IMG/VR virus record: IMGVR_UViG_3300034691_000040
Coordinates: 1-64,000 of that record
Source: a virus
Direction: 5' to 3' (one strand)
Length of the DNA: 64,000 nucleotides
Shown here in pieces: positions 58,891 to 64,000 of the stretch (position 1 is its first letter; each line of letters opens with the position of its first letter). The notes beneath the pieces are model-generated. The model was not told the origin of the DNA and ran no database searches. It was given only the letters and a program-made list of their open reading frames with translations. The translations under genes and the position numbers were made by a program.

Positions 58891-59694
58891 TTATTGAATG
58901 GGGCCTCGGATATCGCCTTGAGTTGTGATGGTCAACAACCCGTTGGATACAATTGCTGCGCCCGCCGCACCGCCCGGACCGTAACGGTTATCGCTACTGC
59001 CGATCGCACCGCCACCACCACCAGGTTGTCCAGGTGCGCCGCCATAACCCACTCCGTAACCGCTGGTATTACCGCCAGCCGTTTGACTACCAGCCGTGCC
59101 GGGGTAGGTATATCCAGGACGCCAGGTAATCGCACCACCTTGACCACCCAATAAACCAGAACCACCGCCACCAGGGCCGTTGTTGTCGTTACTACCACCC
59201 CATTCGGCTGAGCCACCGCCACCGCCACCGCCACCCCAAATCTTCGCTCCGTTCTGGAGTTCAGTGGGATAGTCGAGGAACAAAGCCATCGACCCTGCTT
59301 GACCTTGCACGTAGCTCTTATCGCTGTTAAACCAACCGCCCTGACCGCCCATACCCTGGATCACCCCATTGTTCTGGATGATCAGCACGGAGCCCTCAGG
59401 GAACACACCTGTCTTCAACGACGGTACGCCCCAGGTGTTAGAACCGATGTTGCCGTTGTTAATGAAGATGTACGTAGACGGCGTGTCGATTTCCCCGAAC
59501 AAGTCTTTAATGTTCAGGTTATAACCAGTGCCTGTCCAAGTGTAGTAAACAACGCCTGGCCATACTTCTTTCCAACCAGCCTCTGTTTTTACAGAAACCT
59601 TTTTAGCAGCGACCCAATCGCCATTCTGTTTAACGAATGGCTTTTTAACTTTGGAGAACGCTGCATCAGCGGTTTTGATACTGATGCTAGGCAT
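58891..59694 (-). CDS. glycine-rich tail adhesin
   Basis: A 267-residue protein. Residues 1-40 form a short attachment part with ending KKVSVKTEAGWKEVWPG; 40-150 are a beta domain; the C-terminal 110 residues are extraordinarily Gly-rich (GGGGGGGSAEWGGS, GPGGGGSGLLGGQGG, GYGVGYGGAPGQPGGGGG). In other phages, such Gly-rich tips (gp38-type adhesins) form packed polyglycine helices with variable loops that bind the host receptor. It lies between two fibre genes, so it is probably the receptor-binding tip. Confidence 0.65.
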   Translation of the reverse strand: MPSISIKTADAAFSKVKKPFVKQNGDWVAAKKVSVKTEAGWKEVWPGVVYYTWTGTGYNLNIKDLFGEIDTPSTYIFINNGNIGSNTWGVPSLKTGVFPEGSVLIIQNNGVIQGMGGQGGWFNSDKSYVQGQAGSMALFLDYPTELQNGAKIWGGGGGGGGSAEWGGSNDNNGPGGGGSGLLGGQGGAITWRPGYTYPGTAGSQTAGGNTSGYGVGYGGAPGQPGGGGGAIGSSDNRYGPGGAAGAAIVSNGLLTITTQGDIRGPIQ

Positions 59695-59705
59695 GCCCTA
59701 ACTCC

Positions 59706-61049
59706 TTAGATCTGGAACCAGACGTCACCGACTACCCCAACAGCCGCTGTTGGCAAGGCTGTCGAAACGAACAAGTCTCGGTCACCCATGTTACCAATGC
59801 GTTTGAATGCCAGTGGTGTAGTGCCTACGGTGATGGTACCCTTGGTGGTCAAGTTCCACTTAGTACTACCAAATTTGGCACCGCCCGCTCTGACTTTAAC
59901 AAGCAGACCATCGAGGATTGGATAATCGACACGTTTCCACGCACCGGAGTCAACGACGTACAGCCCATTTTCAATAGCGTTAACCTGACCCGCTGCCAAC
60001 ACCGTAGTGCGTGCGCCGAGGACCTTGTTATCAATGGTCTGCAAGTCAGCCAGTGTGATCTGGGTATCGGAGACTGAATCCACCGTGTATTGGTTCAGCA
60101 CCAAGTTAACCGTGTTGCTAACCACTGCCGCAAGATCACTGTTGAGATCAGCAAACATCTGGTCAATTTCACGGGTGCTGTAGGTGTTATCGCTGAAGTA
60201 CGTCTTGGTAACGTAATCGTCCAATGCGTTCTTCAGCAGGTACCGTTGATCACCCGCTACCTTAGTAACGTAATCATCCAGAACAGTGGAGTTACCATCC
60301 TGAAGATCCTTGATCAATGCCCGGAGAGTCGTGTCGAGGTCGGTCAGCTTGCCATCGGTCTGACCACGGGTGTAATAGTTAGCAAACTGCTGCTGGATCA
60401 GGATATTGTAAGCAGCGATCAGCTCTGGCGTCATGTCACCTGGGAGATGAGGCGGATTATCCAACCAATCCTGGGTGCGTTCACGGATAGCTGCAGCGAT
60501 GTCGTAATTGGAAGCGATCAGTTCTTTGGCGCCAGTAACGTCATTGATGTCGTGGTCATGCGGTAACGCTGGAAAGCGGTCAGGCTTCTCGGCTACTTCC
60601 TCAAACGACAGCGTACGGGGGTCAGCTGCGCGGTTAGAAAGGATCTCAAGAATCTTGTTCTCGTTGAGGGTCCACGTACCGCCAAGAGTTTGGTATTTCT
60701 CAAGCGCCACCTGACCGCTCAGCGTTGGATCAAAGAACATGATGCTGGCGTAAATACCGCCCTGCCGGCCTTCTGTTTCTTTACTGGCGTCAATGAACTT
60801 ATGACCCACGGCATAGTGAATGCCGCGATACAACAACTGACCAGACGCAATGTGTCGAAGCACAACGCTGTCACGATAGAAAGGTGCGGCGAACGGGATG
60901 ATGAAGTGAAAGCTAATTTCCCCGTTGTTTTCCTCTGGAGTCGGCGGCGGATTCAGCGTTTGACGCTCGTTCAGGACCAGGTTCGTAACAGCCGACCCGG
61001 TGATGTCTAACGGGTACAAGTAGTTGGTGACATTTTCGCCAGCCATCAT
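59706..61049 (-). CDS. tail-fibre-type protein with shared N-terminal module, 447 aa
   Basis: Starts with the module seen at 57927 (YLYPLDITGSAVTNLVLNE, APFYRDSVVLRH, HYAVGHKFIDAS, then DHDINDVTGAKELIASNYDIAAAIRE). Helical middle region (about 240-320), then a beta C-terminal part (TVDSVSDTQITLADLQTIDNKVLG...KRVDYPILDGLLVKVRAGG) like other fibre ends. First gene of the minus-strand fibre cluster; GGAG lies 7 bases before the ATG. Confidence 0.6.
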   Translation of the reverse strand: MMAGENVTNYLYPLDITGSAVTNLVLNERQTLNPPPTPEENNGEISFHFIIPFAAPFYRDSVVLRHIASGQLLYRGIHYAVGHKFIDASKETEGRQGGIYASIMFFDPTLSGQVALEKYQTLGGTWTLNENKILEILSNRAADPRTLSFEEVAEKPDRFPALPHDHDINDVTGAKELIASNYDIAAAIRERTQDWLDNPPHLPGDMTPELIAAYNILIQQQFANYYTRGQTDGKLTDLDTTLRALIKDLQDGNSTVLDDYVTKVAGDQRYLLKNALDDYVTKTYFSDNTYSTREIDQMFADLNSDLAAVVSNTVNLVLNQYTVDSVSDTQITLADLQTIDNKVLGARTTVLAAGQVNAIENGLYVVDSGAWKRVDYPILDGLLVKVRAGGAKFGSTKWNLTTKGTITVGTTPLAFKRIGNMGDRDLFVSTALPTAAVGVVGDVWFQI

Positions 61050-61125
61050 TTAATCTCCATTGAAAATATGAGCACTGGCGCCAATTAAACGCCGAGCATA
61101 TTATTTTTTAACAGGGTAGGTCTCT

Positions 61126-62394
61126 ATGTACAGCTGCGTAAAAGCATACACCCGTTCTAACGTACCGGGTTCTAAATTCAAAGAAATTGCTGCTGGTTTC
61201 GCACTGGCTTCTGTACGGTCCTATCTTGAACAAGGTGATTGCTATTTAACACTCACCAACAACGCTAGCCAAAATACCTACTTGCTAAACCTTGTAGATG
61301 CTTCAGATTTGATCTATACCAAAAGTCCAGATATCACGATCGCCCAATGGCTCGTGGCAATTGGCGACACCACCTTACCTGTTGTGATCATTGACCCCAC
61401 GAAGTTCGGCATTAAGAAAAACCTGATCAAGTACAATGACCTGATCAATGCGGGATACGACCCTCAGCTCGCACACCCAACCATCGGTGCGGGTACTGAA
61501 CTTCCTTACTCCGAACTGACAGACATCACCATCACTAAAGCGGGTGCTGACTATCTGAAGGTTGTGCGTAACTGCCTCTTTACAGTCAACGGGTTACTGC
61601 ACATCGCAGACCATTCCACCAACGGCATCCGTGTGACTGATGCAGGGCGTTCCGTCTACCACTCTAATGCAAATCAGCTTAGCATTATCAGCCTTCAGCA
61701 ACTGGGGCAGATTACCTGCCTACCTGTCACAAAAGAAATGCTCAAACCGCTCACACCAGAGGGTAAATTAAAGGATGGGTTCAGCATCTCATTCGGTCAA
61801 GACATCGATTTATCGAACAAAGTCGTCATGATGTCACTGGGTGGCGTGCTCCACCACTCTAATCAGTGCTACCAACTTCAAGGCGATCATTCAATGATTG
61901 TCCAGTGGTGGAAGGTGCCTTTCCGCCGGCGGTACTTCGACACTAAAAAGTTTATCGACCTTAAGTCATTTGAAGATACCATCACCCGTAACCCTGCCCA
62001 TCATGACACGCTCGACATCACCAAGGCGTTGTCAGATGAATCCATCAGCGCGTACATGGAGCTGTCACAGACCTTCGTTATCCTACTGGATGCGAAGTCG
62101 ATGTACTACAGCCTTGATGAAGTGGAGCAGACCGATCTGCCAGGTCGTTACTACACCTATTCGAGACCTTCCGTTCCATTGCTGCTGGATAATGGGTTCC
62201 TGGCTGAGTATGTAGCAATACCGGAAAATGGTACATGGGTCTTGGCTATTGATAACGGCTATAACTACAACTATTACGGTCAGACCAAGCCGTCAGAGTC
62301 CAATGATTATATCCCAGACGCCGAGGTGTCGAATAAACCATTTCAGTACTGCCGTGGGTGGCTGCTTGAAATGGGGAGTGAATACCTAGGCTAA
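61126..62394 (+). CDS. virion-type hypothetical protein, 422 aa
   Basis: Function not recognised. Plus-strand gene inside a region of minus-strand fibre genes. Beta-rich with several Tyr- and Asn-rich stretches near the C-terminus (DNGYNYNYYGQTKPSESNDY). The layout (a shell of strands, then a YYTYSRPSVPLLLDNGFL segment) suggests a surface protein. AGGTCT is the weak ribosome site. Confidence 0.55.
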   Translation: MYSCVKAYTRSNVPGSKFKEIAAGFALASVRSYLEQGDCYLTLTNNASQNTYLLNLVDASDLIYTKSPDITIAQWLVAIGDTTLPVVIIDPTKFGIKKNLIKYNDLINAGYDPQLAHPTIGAGTELPYSELTDITITKAGADYLKVVRNCLFTVNGLLHIADHSTNGIRVTDAGRSVYHSNANQLSIISLQQLGQITCLPVTKEMLKPLTPEGKLKDGFSISFGQDIDLSNKVVMMSLGGVLHHSNQCYQLQGDHSMIVQWWKVPFRRRYFDTKKFIDLKSFEDTITRNPAHHDTLDITKALSDESISAYMELSQTFVILLDAKSMYYSLDEVEQTDLPGRYYTYSRPSVPLLLDNGFLAEYVAIPENGTWVLAIDNGYNYNYYGQTKPSESNDYIPDAEVSNKPFQYCRGWLLEMGSEYLG

Positions 62395-62397
62395 CCG

Positions 62398-62431
62398 CAT
62401 AGCGCCGCAGGCCATTGCCTGCGGCGCTATG
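62398..62431. terminator. bidirectional terminator, CATA/TATG type
   Basis: A perfect 15-bp stem (62398-62412 with 62417-62431) starting CATA and ending TATG, then CTGC. Separates convergent genes. Confidence 0.88.
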
Positions 62432-62436
62432 CTGCA

Positions 62437-62703
62437 TTAGCTACTGCAATTGAACCATGGCTGTCCATCAGTGACGTCACCGCATGTCGCAGCATTACCG
62501 GCGATACAAACGGGGATTCCATTGATTTTAAAGAAGGTCGATCCTTGAGCCATCTTAGGTCCTTGGTGAGGACCATTGCCGTGAGAGGCAACCGTATCAC
62601 CCAACACAGATACTAACGCACCAATCGCCTTGCAGAAGGTCTGACCCCCACCTTGCTGCAGACCCCCGGCTGAGTTAAGCCCAACTAATGCAACACCTGG
62701 CAT
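62437..62703 (-). CDS. PAAR-like spike tip protein
   Basis: An 88-residue protein with PAAR landmarks: a Gly-rich start, VLGDTVASHGNGPHQGPKMAQGSTFFKINGIPVCIAGNAATCG, and Cys/His spacing suited to bind a metal ion at the sharp tip. PAAR proteins cap the central spike of contractile injection systems. It lies directly downstream of the spike gene on the same strand, as expected. Conserved Cys near 62, 70 and 86. Confidence 0.75.
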   Translation of the reverse strand: MPGVALVGLNSAGGLQQGGGQTFCKAIGALVSVLGDTVASHGNGPHQGPKMAQGSTFFKINGIPVCIAGNAATCGDVTDGQPWFNCSS

Positions 62704-62712
62704 GATGCCTCC

Positions 62713-63582
62713 TTACCCTTTATTGATATCTACAGTAGGAGAAGTGATAGCGACATTACCAGCATCGGCTTTGTAAGTGCTACCGCCACCGTCGATTAGT
62801 ACATCCGTACCTGCGGTGAGCTTAAAACTCTTACCGATATTGACAGTGCCGTTGTTACCCGCAGTGATTTTCAAATCGCGTGTAATGTTAGCGATCAGGT
62901 CCTGAGGGGCAAACATCTTGATGTCTTTCTTATCCAGCTTAACAAAGGTACCTTTATCGTTCTGAAGGTGGATAAGGGAAAGAGCGCTGACAAGATTGAT
63001 CAAATTACCGACGTCATCCGTCAGGTTGAATTCACCTTTCTTGGTGTCGAAATACATCTCGTACAAGAACGGTTCACCATCGGACTTAGACGTACAGAAA
63101 GCCAGTCGTTTACTGTGGGTCGAAAACTCAATCCAGTACATGTTTTCAGGAGTGAGTGAATTAGCATTTTCGTCCTGTGTGTTAGAGATACCGATGATGA
63201 TAGTCTCAAGCTTGAACAGGCCATGGTCAAGACCCATGTCTCTCCAGTAGTACTTGTCTTCATCGGCCGCCTGAAGGATCTCGACGCGCACACCTCTTCG
63301 CACATCAGGAGGGGTTAGGCGGTTACTGCATGCGCCAGGTAGCCATTGCGCCTTGATCGTGTTAGTGCCGACGATAGCACCTTTAACTGAAACGCCATCC
63401 TGGTCCTTAGTCTCATACTCCATGACGGTGGCATTTTGAGTCATCTCACCATCGCGCATACCGATCCATTCGGTTGGGATGATTTCAACGTCAGTGCAAA
63501 AACTACCATCGGCATTGGTGATAGGTTTGTTACCATCAATACGACCTTGACCGACTGTGCGGAATACAGATACTTGACTCAT
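62713..63582 (-). CDS. baseplate central spike protein
   Basis: A 289-residue protein from the ATG at 63582 (MSQVSVFRTVGQG); a longer reading from 63786 would overlap the next gene and has no ribosome site. N-terminal OB-fold-like part (residues 1-180) with a basic rim, then a repetitive beta C-terminus (KITAGNNGTVNIGKSFKLTAGTDVLIDGG...ITSPTVDINKG), as in gp5/gpV-type membrane-piercing spikes. It pairs with the PAAR gene 10 bases downstream. Confidence 0.65.
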   Translation of the reverse strand: MSQVSVFRTVGQGRIDGNKPITNADGSFCTDVEIIPTEWIGMRDGEMTQNATVMEYETKDQDGVSVKGAIVGTNTIKAQWLPGACSNRLTPPDVRRGVRVEILQAADEDKYYWRDMGLDHGLFKLETIIIGISNTQDENANSLTPENMYWIEFSTHSKRLAFCTSKSDGEPFLYEMYFDTKKGEFNLTDDVGNLINLVSALSLIHLQNDKGTFVKLDKKDIKMFAPQDLIANITRDLKITAGNNGTVNIGKSFKLTAGTDVLIDGGGSTYKADAGNVAITSPTVDINKG

Positions 63583-63652
63583 CTCAACACCTTGTAAATA
63601 AAAGTTAACGAAACACACTGATAATACAATGACAATGTGCCGAGTATAAGCC

Positions 63653-64000
63653 ATGTTTTTCGAAGAAATTATCATGAACCAGTGCAACCGTACTGCACTC
63701 AACGGTAAAAACTCGTTCACCATTCGCCCTACCGAAAAAGCCCAAATGGTTCTAGGTACTAACGGTAGTGGCAAGTCTAGCCTCATAGAGATCGGCTTCT
63801 CTCCACTCCCTCCCGAGATTACAGACTTCGACGATGGCGGATCTTTGATTCAAACGGTCTTTCATAAAGGCCATCGTTATCGTCTCGAAAACCACCTCAG
63901 CGGTAAGTGGACGTATTCATTTTCAATCGATGGTGGCGAGAACCTGAATAAGGGGCGTAACGTCACCGCACAGCTGGAGTTGATTAAGCACCACTTGGGT
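63653..64000 (+). CDS. SbcC/Rad50-like ATPase, N-terminal part (runs off the window)
   Basis: 116 codons are visible with no stop before the edge. The Walker A motif GTNGSGKSSL follows a strand (KAQMVLGTNGSGKSS) and precedes a switch-like LIEIGFSPLPP, as in SbcC/Rad50/T4 gp46 ATPases, which work with an Mre11-like nuclease in double-strand break processing. A coiled coil should follow beyond the window. ATG 63653 or the in-frame ATG 63674 could be the start. Divergent from the spike gene. Confidence 0.6.
   Translation, partial: MFFEEIIMNQCNRTALNGKNSFTIRPTEKAQMVLGTNGSGKSSLIEIGFSPLPPEITDFDDGGSLIQTVFHKGHRYRLENHLSGKWTYSFSIDGGENLNKGRNVTAQLELIKHHLG

Noticed and set aside
63583-63786. N-terminal extension of the spike protein with a hydrophobic segment that looks like a signal peptide
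   Set aside because: It would overlap the divergent Rad50-like gene, and spikes of this type have no signal peptide.

Overview
This window looks like part of the genome of a giant (jumbo) tailed phage with a contractile tail, of the phiKZ/EL/OBP type that infects Pseudomonas. The grounds are as follows. Genes are densely packed on both strands in short units closed by strong hairpins. There is a capsid-like protein of 759 residues with strongly optimised codons, a portal of about 940 residues, and a RuvC-like resolvase. A gene next to the capsid gene resembles the N-terminal half of a split RNA polymerase beta subunit, as in phiKZ. There are also a DnaB-like helicase with an aberrant P-loop, a PAAR-tipped spike and a Rad50/SbcC-like ATPase. 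I see no rRNA, tRNA, CRISPR array, insertion sequence or bacterial housekeeping gene. All family assignments were made by eye; no database search was possible.

Layout. (1) 1-9.8 kb, accessory and DNA-handling genes: small unknown genes, an apparently inactive GIY-YIG relic, two capsid-internal protein candidates that share a prohead-protease-like S-x-E/AA site (one starts with an ADP-ribosyltransferase-like module), an intact GIY-YIG homing endonuclease, an SF2 helicase, an HD-domain hydrolase, a zinc-binding DUF6527-like protein and a tandem GNAT protein. (2) 9.9-14.4 kb: three small membrane proteins, unknown genes, a 680-base gene-free stretch that probably encodes two structured RNAs, and a highly expressed small virion-protein candidate. 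(3) 14.4-26.7 kb, minus strand: a run of 14 virion-protein genes. Ten belong to one paralogous family, one is the free-standing C-terminal domain of that family, and three are LamG/concanavalin-like. (4) 26.8-32 kb: small unknown genes, including two that start with the same 11-residue leader. (5) 32-43.6 kb: replicative helicase, major capsid protein, RNA polymerase beta-like subunit, large unknown virion-type proteins, a CYTH-like protein and a RuvC-like resolvase. (6) 43.7-52.3 kb: more members of the paralogous family, a large structural protein and the portal. (7) 52.3-64 kb: unknown genes, a lytic enzyme, tail-fibre and adhesin genes, the baseplate spike with its PAAR tip, and the start of a Rad50/SbcC-like gene that runs off the window.

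How it works together. Most of the window builds the particle: capsid, portal, internal head proteins, tail fibres, spike and a very large set of paralogous structural proteins. The remainder handles DNA (helicases, resolvase, Rad50-like ATPase, homing endonuclease) or phage transcription. Two regulatory themes recur. One is a 27-base plus-strand motif placed exactly 40 bases before two different operons, with weaker copies elsewhere. The other is a family of hairpins at the ends of transcription units, most of them flanked by TATGC(C/T).
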